Origin: SOKG01 sp964502665
Lineage (GTDB): Bacteria; Chloroflexota; Dehalococcoidia; SZUA-161
Direction: 5' to 3'
DNA length: 59,002 bases
NCBI GenBank assembly: GCA_964502665.1
Contig: CAZCXP010000001.1
Coordinates: 1 to 59,002, forward strand
The notes under the pieces are model-generated. The model did not search any database and was not told the DNA's origin. It saw nothing but the letters and a program-made list of their open reading frames with translations. Positions 25,595-33,905 of this stretch are shown here, piece by piece. Position 1 is the stretch's first letter, and each line of letters opens with the position of its first letter. The translations under genes and the position numbers were made by a program.

Positions 25595-25639
25595 GCATGT
25601 GAACAATGTCCTGCTAAGGCCTCTGCCCGAGTATGCCCC

Positions 25640-27097
25640 TCAAAGGCGACCAATGAGGTCCCGGCATAGATCGGAGAGGCTCACAGCAGGCGCTTCTATC
25701 ATTTCCTCCTTAATGTTCTCTGAAATAAGCGCCAAATCGCCCCTTAACAGCTCTTTTGCCCGAGATTTGTCACCTACTTGAGCTGCCGTCAAGGCCTCTT
25801 CCAGGTCGTTGATCAGCTTCCGCTGAACAGTTGCCCGAGCTCCAACAAAGACTTGATCAGGCAGATTCTTCAGGGTATTCTGCATCATTTGTATCAATTC
25901 GTGCTCTTGATACCACAGCTTCGTACCCTCACTGAAGCCAACACCATAGACCTCTTTCCCGTGAATCCTTCCCGTTATCTCGGTCGGGCCGAAGTAATAT
26001 TCAACAAAGACAGCCTGGGTGTTGTCCTCCAGCCTTGGTGATATAACAAGATCAGCGTCCCACTCGGGAATAGTCAGCCTGGCAGCATGGGTAACATAAT
26101 GATCCTTCGGGCCTGTGCGGAACAGGGGCCCCGCTCCTCTTGGCCACCCTCGATTCTTACAATAGCTTATGGGCTCCAGGGTGTAGTCGTTTGTCGTCGC
26201 CATAGTATTGTCCTCGAAGAGCGCGAAGATGCCGGAGAAAGGCATCAGCCGGTTGTACCTCAGGGTATCATATTGTCTCCAAAGGCCAAAATCCCAACCG
26301 TTGCTGAGGTGCCCACTGAAACACTCATGTTTTATTCTCTTTAACGGATGGTTTTTCTTGCCGAAATGGTTCGGGGCCCACTGCAATCCTACCTTAGCAA
26401 TGCCTTCAATATTCTCGGTCCTGCCTGCTAACCCGAGAGTCCCTCGCACTTTGACCCTGGGACTCAGGCAAAAGGCGAAAGTATACGGTTGCGCAAACAT
26501 TGTGAGCATGCCGCGGTAATCCATGGCTCCGTCTAATAGAGGAGGTTTCAGGGCCTCCAGGTCGACAGAAAGGTTTATTCGTGCTCCCGATTTCCCATTG
26601 CTTGAGGCTTCCAGGTGGTATTCGAAGGGAAGCAGATTCCCACTGGAGTCCCTTTTCGCATACCATCGCTCTATGCCACCGCCCCGGGGGTGATAGGTGA
26701 TGTCCAGATTCCCCTCCTTGATGTCAAAGGGAGGTCTGAACAGGCCGGGGAACGGCCTGAAATGGTATCTTCTGTCAATGTAGCGCCTCTTCTCAGAGAT
26801 ATCAGTTATATTAAGTACACGGCAATTAAAGCCAAAAAGCTTGCCCATTCTATTGTAGCTATAGATATAGATGAAGGAGTATATTTTCCCGCTCTCCCCT
26901 GCCTTTACATACCCTTCGATATCCCAGGACTGAGAATCGTACCCCGGATGCCATCCTATAGCGGAGGGCAACGTAAAATGTTCCTCCGCGCCCTCATAGG
27001 CGAAAGGATAGCGCTTCCACGATTTGTCCTTCCAAAAAGGCAGATATTGGGTATCTCCTGTCTGTAAGATAAGAGCATCAACCTCTTCTGGCTTCAT
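25640..27097 (-). CDS. Large protein with possible CrtC/AttH lipocalin-like fold
   Basis: A 485-residue soluble-looking protein without signal peptide. The segment HPGYDSQSWDIEGYVKAG, followed by YSFIYIYSYNRMGK and then LDITYHPRGGGIERWYAK, recalls the hydroxyneurosporene hydratase-like (CrtC/AttH) lipocalin family. There, aromatic-rich beta strands form a binding cup. The match is by eye and weak. The C-terminal 70 residues are helical (LINDLEEALTAAQVGDKSRAKELL). It forms a likely two-gene unit with the upstream 185-residue protein, 57 bp away. No function is claimed. Confidence 0.45.
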   Translation of the reverse strand: MKPEEVDALILQTGDTQYLPFWKDKSWKRYPFAYEGAEEHFTLPSAIGWHPGYDSQSWDIEGYVKAGESGKIYSFIYIYSYNRMGKLFGFNCRVLNITDISEKRRYIDRRYHFRPFPGLFRPPFDIKEGNLDITYHPRGGGIERWYAKRDSSGNLLPFEYHLEASSNGKSGARINLSVDLEALKPPLLDGAMDYRGMLTMFAQPYTFAFCLSPRVKVRGTLGLAGRTENIEGIAKVGLQWAPNHFGKKNHPLKRIKHECFSGHLSNGWDFGLWRQYDTLRYNRLMPFSGIFALFEDNTMATTNDYTLEPISYCKNRGWPRGAGPLFRTGPKDHYVTHAARLTIPEWDADLVISPRLEDNTQAVFVEYYFGPTEITGRIHGKEVYGVGFSEGTKLWYQEHELIQMMQNTLKNLPDQVFVGARATVQRKLINDLEEALTAAQVGDKSRAKELLRGDLALISENIKEEMIEAPAVSLSDLCRDLIGRL

Positions 27098-27154
27098 AAT
27101 AGCCTCCTTTTGAACTCAGCCATCTGGAATGTAGGCGGTATCGTTTTCCCCCTT

Positions 27155-27712
27155 TCATTCCTCAATCTTGAATTCCCACTGGCAGAAGGTGTCATCGGCG
27201 CTTTTCCGAGGAGGCCGCTTCAGAGGCGTTACCTTTATTTTCGGGTTATTAAGAAACTTCTCCATTACAGGCTGTTCCATCGTATAACAAAGCCATTCTA
27301 TCTTTTCAGGCGCGAATGCTTCCAAGAACTCACACGTGATGCATTTGGTAGTAGTGGATATAACGTGATTCTCATTCTTGATATCGACCTCCCCACCGAA
27401 GAGTTCGGACTCCGTATGGCCATCTGGAGCCAACTGAATAACCTTCAGGGAATCAAGGACAGTATTCAGCTTGATATTCCCTATCTCAACAAACTGCGGA
27501 ATCATTCTCTCAGCTTGCAGAAGAAGAGCTGCCAGAGAACAACGGTCAGCAGCTTCAGAGCCATATTTCTCCGAGACGGCCTCGATCCAGGCCCCCTGAA
27601 TGCCAAGATAGGCACGCTGCCATAACTTCATCAACCTGACAAGAAAATCCTTAGAGAAATCCTCCCATTTTAGGTCATGCCTGTATGAACCGCTGTAGTC
27701 CTTTAACTCCAT
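27155..27712 (-). CDS. DUF6125/ATC-hydrolase-like small protein
   Basis: A 185-residue protein. A helical N-terminus (LVRLMKLWQRAYLGIQGAW) is followed by a mixed half with two cysteines in TTTKCITCEFLEAF. The arrangement resembles a family of anaerobe proteins annotated as DUF6125 or L-2-amino-thiazoline-4-carboxylate hydrolase-like. That assignment is tentative. It starts at ATG 27712 behind a strong GGAGGGAG site and leads a two-gene unit with the CrtC/AttH-like gene. Confidence 0.45.
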   Translation of the reverse strand: MELKDYSGSYRHDLKWEDFSKDFLVRLMKLWQRAYLGIQGAWIEAVSEKYGSEAADRCSLAALLLQAERMIPQFVEIGNIKLNTVLDSLKVIQLAPDGHTESELFGGEVDIKNENHVISTTTKCITCEFLEAFAPEKIEWLCYTMEQPVMEKFLNNPKIKVTPLKRPPRKSADDTFCQWEFKIEE

Positions 27713-27830
27713 CTTACATCTCCCTCCTGGAAAGCACAGCGCTTCTCACGCTTCCGTGCCTTCAAATTTTTTAATGCCCTCGACTGACCTCCCATTCGCT
27801 CATCATTAGATACAGAAGACACCGTTTATT

Positions 27831-28583
27831 TCAAATTTTGGTCACCAGGTGACTGACAAAAGCGGCCAGGTTTCTCTTTGCCGGCCGCGTGTTTCTGAAG
27901 AGGGTGAACACATTCATCAGATAGTGGGGATGCAAAAGGAAACAAAGCACTGCCTTTTTCCAGAGCAATTTGCCATCAGAGGCCAGAATCTGGTCGAAAG
28001 GCTGTACGCCATGCTGGATTGTGTCCGAAATGGAGCGAATGGCTATGAAAGGAATCTGCCGGGCTGAGGCTATTCTGGCGATCCAGTAGCTTTCCATATC
28101 CACGATATGCGCATGGAAGGTTTCGCTCAACTCCTGCATCTTCTGGGTACTGGAATCCAGTTGCAGCACTGTGACGCCGCTGCCAGGACGAAAGCGGGTC
28201 GCCCTGTCCCCAGGTCCCTGTGATGCCAGAGAAAGCAGATTGGCATCGGGAGCACATGGTTCTACCCCCTGTTCTCCCTGTTCCAATCCAGGTGCACAAT
28301 GCAGTGTTGAGCATACAACGACATCGCCAATCCTTAGCTCTGGAGTCAGTGCCCCTGCAAAGCCAATGGAGATTATTGCAGTAACAGGATAGCGCTCCAG
28401 AATGAACTGCGTTGCGTTCTCAGCTCGCTCCTTGCCCATGCCGGTTTGTACCAGCAGGGTGTCTCTGTTTTTTAATTTGCCACGGTACAGCCTGCAAACC
28501 GGGCTGGCGACTGCTTCCTCGATGACCATCTGTCTCCGCAGGTCCACTATCTCCTGCCCAAATGCACCCAGTATAGCCAGCAT
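27831..28583 (-). CDS. Nucleoside phosphorylase/nucleosidase superfamily protein
   Basis: About 250 residues of the PNP/UDP phosphorylase superfamily. The core shows ISIGFAGALTPELRIGDVVV, the substrate region HIVDMESYWIA, and FIAIRSISDTIQ with the catalytic aspartate. Relatives include MTA/SAH nucleosidases, futalosine hydrolase and the hopanoid-associated HpnG group. The length and long C-terminal helix are closest to the last, but this is not certain. ATG 28583 behind GGAGGTGCTG begins at the domain; the longer frame from 28667 has no site. Confidence 0.75.
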   Translation of the reverse strand: MLAILGAFGQEIVDLRRQMVIEEAVASPVCRLYRGKLKNRDTLLVQTGMGKERAENATQFILERYPVTAIISIGFAGALTPELRIGDVVVCSTLHCAPGLEQGEQGVEPCAPDANLLSLASQGPGDRATRFRPGSGVTVLQLDSSTQKMQELSETFHAHIVDMESYWIARIASARQIPFIAIRSISDTIQHGVQPFDQILASDGKLLWKKAVLCFLLHPHYLMNVFTLFRNTRPAKRNLAAFVSHLVTKI

Positions 28584-28670
28584 CAGCACCTCCGGGCGAG
28601 CATGAGTTACCAGTCTTATGCCAGTATTATCCAAGTTTGTCAAGTACACGTGGTGAAAGGAAAGCATGAC

Positions 28671-29459
28671 TCATACAGGCTCATGCTGCGACCTCACGAC
28701 TTTGGTGACCACACTCCTTGGAGCAACCCTGGCAAAAAACGGCGCCAACTTGTACTCCAGACCAGGAATAACAACGACCTTCCCTCTTTTCAAGGCTTTG
28801 TAGCCAGCTTCAGCAACCGCGGCAGCATCCATCATTTTACGCTTGGTAATTCTGGATTTCTCCATATGTGCCCTCTTAAAGAATTCAGTTCTTGCCAGGC
28901 CCGGACAAAGGCAGGTAACGCTGACACCGGTTCCCTGCAGTTCGTTTGCCAGAGCCTCGGAGAAATGCAAGACCAAAGACTTGGTGGCGCAATAGACAGA
29001 CTCCAGTGGAGAGGATAGAAAAGAGCACACGGAGGCTACGTTCAATATGCCGCCTGACCCATTGTCTACCATTCCTTGCAGGAAGAGTTTGGTCAAATGT
29101 ATCAGTGAAGTAGCGTTCACCTGAATCATTCTTAGTTCTTCTTGCAGGTCTGTTTCGGAAAACATGCCGTAGACGCCAAAACCTGCATTGTTGACAAGCA
29201 CATCTACCCTGATGGCTTCCTTTTCAAGCTCAGAGAATACCTCTTGTGGCGCTTTGGGATCAGATAAGTCTTTAGGCAGAACCATCACACGCGTTCCATA
29301 TTTGTCCTCAATCTGCGCCTTCAACTCCTCCAGCCTGTGTTGACTCCTCGCCACCACTACCAGGTTCTTACCGTCGTTCGCAAACAGCTTTGCAAGCTCA
29401 TAACCGATTCCACTAGAAGCTCCTGTTATCAAAGCATACCTCTCTGCGCTACCTATCAT
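28671..29459 (-). CDS. Short-chain dehydrogenase/reductase (SDR)
   Basis: A 262-residue classical SDR. Cofactor motif TGASSGIGYELA, NNAGFGVYG, the catalytic serine in NVASVCSFLSS and YxxxK as YCATK are all present. An arginine after the first strand (VVARSQHR) suggests NADP(H). Substrate unknown; the closest look is the DltE/YqjQ-like group. A good AGGAGGATAGTCT site precedes ATG 29459. The nucleosidase gene lies just downstream on the same strand. Confidence 0.88.
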   Translation of the reverse strand: MIGSAERYALITGASSGIGYELAKLFANDGKNLVVVARSQHRLEELKAQIEDKYGTRVMVLPKDLSDPKAPQEVFSELEKEAIRVDVLVNNAGFGVYGMFSETDLQEELRMIQVNATSLIHLTKLFLQGMVDNGSGGILNVASVCSFLSSPLESVYCATKSLVLHFSEALANELQGTGVSVTCLCPGLARTEFFKRAHMEKSRITKRKMMDAAAVAEAGYKALKRGKVVVIPGLEYKLAPFFARVAPRSVVTKVVRSQHEPV

Positions 29460-29561
29460 AGACTATCCTCCTGTCACCTCTTGCGAGAATCATTGGTGAT
29501 AAGTATACTACCACACTAAATCAATAACCCAGCACTGTGAAGGGAGAAGGTAGCTACGTCA

Positions 29562-29723
29562 GTGGAGCAAAAAAAGGCCATTGCCCGTCGCATCGTCGAG
29601 CGCTGGGCCAGGTCAATAGAGGAATGCGAAGGTTTTCTCGGAAGTTCTTGCTTCTATCCTATATCGTTCGACCGTGAACTGGCGCGGTTCTCGGGGATTG
29701 CCCTAAGAGGCAAGGTATTCTGA
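29562..29723 (+). CDS. Short hypothetical ORF
   Basis: A 53-codon frame from GTG 29562. It encodes a charged helix (EQKKAIARRIVERWARSI) and a cysteine-containing tail (ECEGFLGSSCFYPISFD). A GGGAGAAGG lies upstream at a loose distance. It overlaps the last 21 bp of the gene on the other strand. I do not recognise it; it could be a remnant of a larger protein. Confidence 0.25.
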   Translation: MEQKKAIARRIVERWARSIEECEGFLGSSCFYPISFDRELARFSGIALRGKVF

Positions 29724-30371
29724 CAACTGCTCAAATCTTCTCCTACTCATCCTTGAAATAAGATACTTGAAGTAGAGGTTGATCTTCTCCCTGTCCTTGA
29801 CCTGCTCAACTACAATGTCTTCCGGGAGATAAGGGAGAACATTATGATGACTCCCCATGAAGAGAACGCCAGCCTCCCCTTCGTTTAGGGTTTCGTTGAT
29901 CGTATTAGCTACAAATTTATCCCTTTCCTCCAGCAGTGAACCTTTGCGCAGTTTATACTTGGTGAAGGCAACGCTTTTCCCAACAACCGATTTGGACTGA
30001 GCAAGCTGCATGATATGTTTATACTCCTCCTTGAGGAGACCTGTATCCTCGGTCTTCATAAGCTCAGCGCCCTTCTCCACAAGGTTGAGGATGATTTGGT
30101 GATTCCTGCTGCCGCGTTTTGCTGCCTCCTCGACGACCCTCCTGCCCAGCTCGCCATCTGCCAGGAGACCATCTTGATATATCTTGAGGTTGGCAGCATC
30201 AAGAGAATCGAAGTGGTGAGCCAGGTTCTCCCAGAACTTTGCCACTACCTCCTTGTGTCTGGCCCATTTCTCCTCTCCAACCAAGGCGGCGCTCTTGCTC
30301 TCGATAGCGGAAGCCACGCTTCCCAGTTCGGACTCCGTGTGGATAACAGGGACATAGAGGAGTTTTCTCAT
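29703..30371 (-). CDS. Conserved hypothetical protein coupled to the Cdc48-type ATPase
   Basis: A 222-residue protein with helical, charged composition and no membrane segment. It begins MRKLLYVPVIHTESELGSVA and ends with a basic stretch (ISRMSRRRFEQLSEYL). The middle contains a histidine pair in FMGSHHNVLPYLPEDI. I do not recognise the family. Its ATG overlaps the stop of the Cdc48 gene by 4 bp, so the two are translationally coupled. An adaptor or substrate-delivery role for the ATPase is a guess. It is the last gene of the gas vesicle locus strand. Confidence 0.6.
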   Translation of the reverse strand: MRKLLYVPVIHTESELGSVASAIESKSAALVGEEKWARHKEVVAKFWENLAHHFDSLDAANLKIYQDGLLADGELGRRVVEEAAKRGSRNHQIILNLVEKGAELMKTEDTGLLKEEYKHIMQLAQSKSVVGKSVAFTKYKLRKGSLLEERDKFVANTINETLNEGEAGVLFMGSHHNVLPYLPEDIVVEQVKDREKINLYFKYLISRMSRRRFEQLSEYLAS

Positions 30372-32512
30372 CGCTGGTCTTCGGCCATCCTTCTTGTCTC
30401 AAGTGCCTCCCTGAAATGCCGGCCTTCGATCTTGAATTTGTCGAGGTCCGTTTCCTCCCGGTTTATGAACTCCCTTATCGCCAGCATGGAAGCTCTCCTT
30501 GAGATAGCCTCTATATCGGAGCCTGCCATGCCTTCAGTTGCCTTGGCGAGGGACTTGAGGTCAACATCGCCAGCCACGGGTTTGCCCCTGGTATGAACCT
30601 TGAATATCTCCAGCCTTGTCTCCTCATCGGGCATGGGCAGCTCCAACTGGAAGTCGAATCTGCCAGCTCTAAGCAGAGCTGGGTCTATGATATCCGGCCT
30701 GTTGGTAGCAGCCAGAACCATCACCCCCTTAAGCTCCTCTATTCCATCGAGTTCAGTCAGGAACTGGCTGATCACTCGCTCGGTAACGTGGGAATCAGCA
30801 CTAACCCCCCTGATGGGGGCAATGGCGTCTATCTCATCGAAGAATATGATGCAGGGGCTGGCTTGTTTAGCTTTCTTAAACACCTCCCTGATCCCTTTCT
30901 CCGACTCCCCCACCCATTTTGTGAGCAAGGCCGGGCCCTTTACTGAAATGAAATTCACTCCACTCTCGTTAGCCACAGCCTTAGCCAGCAGCGTCTTACC
31001 CGTGCCTGGGGCCCCGGTAAGCAGTATCCCCTTGGGAGGACTGGTATTGGCTTTGCCAAATACCTCGGGATAGCTGAGGGGCCACTCGATGGTCTCCTTG
31101 AGCACTCGTTTCGCCTCCTCAAGGCCACCGACATCGCTCCACTTTACGTCGGGAATCTCAGTGAAAACCTCCCTGATGGCCGACGGCTCCACCTCCTTCA
31201 GTGCCTCCATGAAGTGGTCCATGGTGACTTCCAGTTCCAGGAGCAGCTCATAGGGAATATAGTCGGTCTCAAACTCGATCTTGGGCATGATCTTCCTCAG
31301 GGTTATCATCGCCGCCTCTCTGGAGAGTGCCTCCAGGTCGGCACCGACAAAGCCATGGGTGATTTCAGCCAGCTTCTCCAGGTCGACATCCGAAGCCAAA
31401 GGCATCCCTCTGGTGTGGATGTGGAGTATCTCCAGCCTTCCCTTCTTGTCGGGGATGCTTATTGAAATCTCCCGGTCAAACCTGCCCGGTCTCCGCAGTG
31501 CCGGGTCAAGCACATTGGGTATATTGGTTGCCCCGATGACGATCACCTGCCCCCTTGATCTCAGGCCATCCATCAACGCCAGAAGCTGGGCAACAACCCT
31601 TCTTTCCACCTGCTGGTCGCCCCTGATTTCCTCCCTTTTGGAGGCTATAGCGTCAATCTCATCCAGGAAGATTATGGCCGGGGCCTGCTCACCTGCCTTC
31701 TCAAATAAAGCTCGCAGGTGCGCTTCACTCTCTCCATAGAACTTGTGAATAACCTCGGGACCACTTACATGGAAGAAACCAGCGTCGGTCTCATTGGCTA
31801 CCGCTCGGGCGATCAGAGTCTTGCCGCATCCCGGAGGGCCATGGAGCAATACCCCCTTGGGGGCTTCTATCCCCAGCCTGTCAAAGACCTCAGGGTATTT
31901 GAGGGGAAGCTCGATCATCTCCCTTATCTTCTGAATCTCCTTGTGCAGCCCACCGATGTCCTCATAGGTAACTCCAACCCCTTCTCTCTCAGCAACCCTC
32001 TCACCTTTCATCTTTACCCGTGTGGTGGGATGGATGACAACAACACCCTTGGGGTTGGTATCTACCACAGAGAACTCCTGGTAGCGGGTGCCAAAAAGGG
32101 TGACCCTCACCTTGTCCCCAGAGGTCACCGCCGTTCCCTCAAGCAACCTCCCGATGTAGCCGGTATCCTTCTCACGGGCGAAGGCAGATGATGGGCTTAT
32201 CGGGGCGAGGACTATGGCATTGGCGGTCTTGTATTCGACCTTTTCAACTTGTACCTTCTCCCCCAGGCCAATCTGGGCGTTCTCCCGGGTAATGCCATCG
32301 ATTTGAATGCTGTCCTTGCCCCGGTCCTCCATATAGGTGGGCATAAGTCTAGCAGCAGTAGGTCTCTTACCCAGAATCTGAACGATATCTCCAACCTCAG
32401 CGCCTGTCTCCACCATATCTTTAGGGTCGATCCTGGCTATTCCCCGACCCACGTCCTTAGCCAGCGCCTCCGAAACCCTAAGGGTTAGGGCGTTAGTTTC
32501 CACCTTCGCCAT
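30368..32512 (-). CDS. Cdc48/VCP/VAT-type double AAA+ ATPase
   Basis: A 714-residue protein with an N-terminal double-psi/VAT-like substrate domain (residues about 1-105) and two AAA+ modules. Module one: Walker A GPPGCGKT, Walker B IIFLDEIDAIA. Module two: GAPGTGKT and IIFFDEIDAIA. Arginine fingers lie in RPGRFDRE and RAGRFDFQ. Cdc48-type hexamers unfold proteins and are universal in archaea and eukaryotes but only scattered in bacteria. Here the gene lies downstream of an XRE-Hsp20 gene at the end of the gas vesicle locus. That suggests assembly or disassembly of vesicle protein, which is inference. ATG 32512 has a GGGAGG site. Confidence 0.93.
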   Translation of the reverse strand: MAKVETNALTLRVSEALAKDVGRGIARIDPKDMVETGAEVGDIVQILGKRPTAARLMPTYMEDRGKDSIQIDGITRENAQIGLGEKVQVEKVEYKTANAIVLAPISPSSAFAREKDTGYIGRLLEGTAVTSGDKVRVTLFGTRYQEFSVVDTNPKGVVVIHPTTRVKMKGERVAEREGVGVTYEDIGGLHKEIQKIREMIELPLKYPEVFDRLGIEAPKGVLLHGPPGCGKTLIARAVANETDAGFFHVSGPEVIHKFYGESEAHLRALFEKAGEQAPAIIFLDEIDAIASKREEIRGDQQVERRVVAQLLALMDGLRSRGQVIVIGATNIPNVLDPALRRPGRFDREISISIPDKKGRLEILHIHTRGMPLASDVDLEKLAEITHGFVGADLEALSREAAMITLRKIMPKIEFETDYIPYELLLELEVTMDHFMEALKEVEPSAIREVFTEIPDVKWSDVGGLEEAKRVLKETIEWPLSYPEVFGKANTSPPKGILLTGAPGTGKTLLAKAVANESGVNFISVKGPALLTKWVGESEKGIREVFKKAKQASPCIIFFDEIDAIAPIRGVSADSHVTERVISQFLTELDGIEELKGVMVLAATNRPDIIDPALLRAGRFDFQLELPMPDEETRLEIFKVHTRGKPVAGDVDLKSLAKATEGMAGSDIEAISRRASMLAIREFINREETDLDKFKIEGRHFREALETRRMAEDQR

Positions 32513-32561
32513 CTTGGTTGCCTCCCGATTCGCAAGTGCTCAACTACCAGCACTCAGCGCA

Positions 32562-32731
32562 GTAGGGCGGGTGAAGCGAAACGCAACCCACCTTCCACAG
32601 CCATCAGTCACCAGCAATCAGCTTTCAGTGTTCTAATGAATGTCGCTAGTATTCTCTCGGCCAAGACCGTTTACTGACTACTGACGGCTGACCGCTGGTT
32701 GGTGGGTTCCGCCCTGCTGCACCTACCCTAC
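32562..32731. repeat. Inverted-repeat-bounded element, MITE-like
   Basis: The left end GTAGGGCGGGTGAAGCGA continues to AACCCACC (32562-32592). The right end GGTGGGTTCC continues to CTACCCTAC (32701-32731). They are imperfect reverse complements of about 31 bp. Between them lie internal CAGC/GCTG-rich inverted motifs but no gene. It fills most of the 262-bp gap between the Hsp20-type and Cdc48-type genes. Confidence 0.55.
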
Positions 32732-32774
32732 AAACTCATAGCTGAGGGCTGAACGCTTACCCCCAGTGAGGGGT

Positions 32775-33473
32775 TTATTGCTGCTTCTTCTTAAGCCCTA
32801 TCTCCAGAATCCCGTTCTTGTAGGTAGATTGCATAGAATCGGGGTCCACTGCTGAGGGAAGTAGGATCTCCTTACTGTACTTCCTGTCCTTTGCTTCCGC
32901 AGCCAGATCGATAATGTCATCTTTCACCTCAAGGTGGATGTCGTCCTCGTCCACACCAGGAAGCTCAGCGATCACTACCAATCTCTCCCCCTCATCGAAG
33001 ACATCAACTATAGGCTCCCTGACCTCAGCCACCACCGGCCCCCTCTCGGTTGCCTTGATATTGCCGAACTGCTCTATAGTCGGCTTTCCTCCCAGCCCCA
33101 TCTTCACGCTGAAGCCATATACTCCCTTCGCCTTGCTGCCCAGGCCCGCAATCTCCCCGGTGCGGGTATATTCGTCTTTCCCCTCTTCAGCCATCTTGGA
33201 GACGAGGTCAAACAGGCTGCCGAGTCCCTTGAACAGGCCACCCAAGCCAATATCCACAGTTCCTTCCGCTTTCCTCTTTTCCTCTTCACCCATTCCAGCA
33301 CCTCCGGAATTCCTTTGTAGCTCCTCCAGCTTGAGACTCAAGACAGGCAGGGGCTTGCTTACGCCTTCCTCCCAGCGTCGCACCGTTTGCAGGGAGACGC
33401 CAACGAGCCGAGCAAACCTCTCCTGAGATAGACCGAGCTCCAATCGCAGTCCCCTGATACGTCTGTTCTCCAT
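32775..33473 (-). CDS. XRE-type helix-turn-helix fused to Hsp20 (GvpH-like)
   Basis: A 232-residue protein. Residues 1-55 are a helix-turn-helix of the XRE/Cro type: LGLSQERFARLVGVSLQTVR and RWEEGVSKP. After a low-complexity linker, residues about 145-232 form an alpha-crystallin domain: EPIVDVFDEGERLVVIAELP, then VDEDDIHLEV and KNGILEIGLKKK. The linker's YGFSVKMGLGGKPTIEQFG resembles Hsp20 proteins of gas vesicle loci. An internal ATG at 33293 has its own strong GGAGGTGCTGGA site, so a free Hsp20 of 172 residues may also be made. The gene is driven by a sequence matching the sigma-70 consensus exactly. The fusion could be a chaperone that senses its own load and represses its promoter; this is inference. 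Confidence 0.85.
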   Translation of the reverse strand: MENRRIRGLRLELGLSQERFARLVGVSLQTVRRWEEGVSKPLPVLSLKLEELQRNSGGAGMGEEEKRKAEGTVDIGLGGLFKGLGSLFDLVSKMAEEGKDEYTRTGEIAGLGSKAKGVYGFSVKMGLGGKPTIEQFGNIKATERGPVVAEVREPIVDVFDEGERLVVIAELPGVDEDDIHLEVKDDIIDLAAEAKDRKYSKEILLPSAVDPDSMQSTYKNGILEIGLKKKQQ

Positions 33474-33490
33474 CGCTCACCTGCACAGGC

Positions 33491-33519
33491 ATTATAACAT
33501 CTGATTAAACACATGTCAA
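33491..33519 (-). promoter_or_regulatory. Consensus sigma-70 promoter with palindrome in the spacer
   Basis: On the minus strand TTGACA (33519-33514), a 17-bp spacer and TATAAT (33496-33491) match the consensus exactly. The spacer and flanks hold an imperfect inverted repeat ACATGTG-N6-CAGATGT, a plausible operator for the XRE-Hsp20 product. The predicted start of transcription is about 11 bases before ATG 33473. Confidence 0.75.
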
Positions 33520-33537
33520 TACCTGCAAAGGAGGCGA
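33502..33537. repeat. 36-bp direct repeat flanking the gap, copy 1
   Basis: Thirty-six bases starting TGATTAAACACATGTCAA recur at 33870-33905 with one mismatch. This copy contains the -35 element of the XRE-Hsp20 promoter. The two copies flank the assembly gap and an ATPase fragment. Confidence 0.85.
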
Positions 33538-33564
33538 AGGTGATTTCAAAGAGTGGAAACATCA

Positions 33565-33686
33565 TTATTTCATCCATGCCGGCCGGGGAGCGGGGTCGGT
33601 GGAGATAGCCACCATGCCCTTCTCAGGGTAGGCTTTGACCAGACGTATTGCCGTGGCAGCGGCGGATGTCGTCTTCCCCGTGCCCC
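33565..33686 (-). pseudogene. Fragment of an ArsA/Get3-type ATPase at the assembly gap
   Basis: On the minus strand, coming out of the run of N, the frame reads GTGKTTSAAATAIRLVKAYP, then KGMVAISTDPA. This is the P-loop and following strand of the ArsA/Get3 family, close to the first half of the large ATPase at 41751-43724. After STDPA the expected HSLGDSFD is missing and the frame ends at TAA 33565-33567. The gene is therefore truncated, or rearranged beside the gap. Confidence 0.6.
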
Positions 33687-33786
33687 NNNNNNNNNNNNNN
33701 NNNNNNNNNNNNNNNNNNNNNNNNNNNNNNNNNNNNNNNNNNNNNNNNNNNNNNNNNNNNNNNNNNNNNNNNNNNNNNNNNNNNNN
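33687..33786. other. Assembly gap (100 N)
   Basis: Exactly one hundred N, a scaffolding gap of unknown true length. It interrupts the gas vesicle locus between the dnaK-type gene and the XRE-Hsp20 gene, so genes may be missing here. Confidence 0.99.
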
Positions 33787-33832
33787 TGGTTGCCCACCAC
33801 GAATCACCAGAATTGCGATGATATCCGACCAC

Positions 33833-33864
33833 GGGTAGGTTGCCCGACGTCGGGCAACCTACCC
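33833..33864. repeat. 32-bp perfect palindrome, copy 1
   Basis: GGGTAGGTTGCCCGAC followed by its exact reverse complement. The same palindrome occurs at 40771-40802. It could form a 16-bp hairpin in RNA of either strand. It lies just downstream of the dnaK-type gene. Confidence 0.9.
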
Positions 33865-33869
33865 AGATT

Positions 33870-33905
33870 TGATTAAACACATGTCAATACTTGCAAAGGA
33901 GGCGA
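33870..33905. repeat. 36-bp direct repeat flanking the gap, copy 2
   Basis: Same sequence as 33502-33537 with one mismatch. It overlaps the last codons of the dnaK-type gene, so the final residues NRLLCKY are repeat-derived. It retains TTGACA but not the TATAAT of the first copy. Confidence 0.85.
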
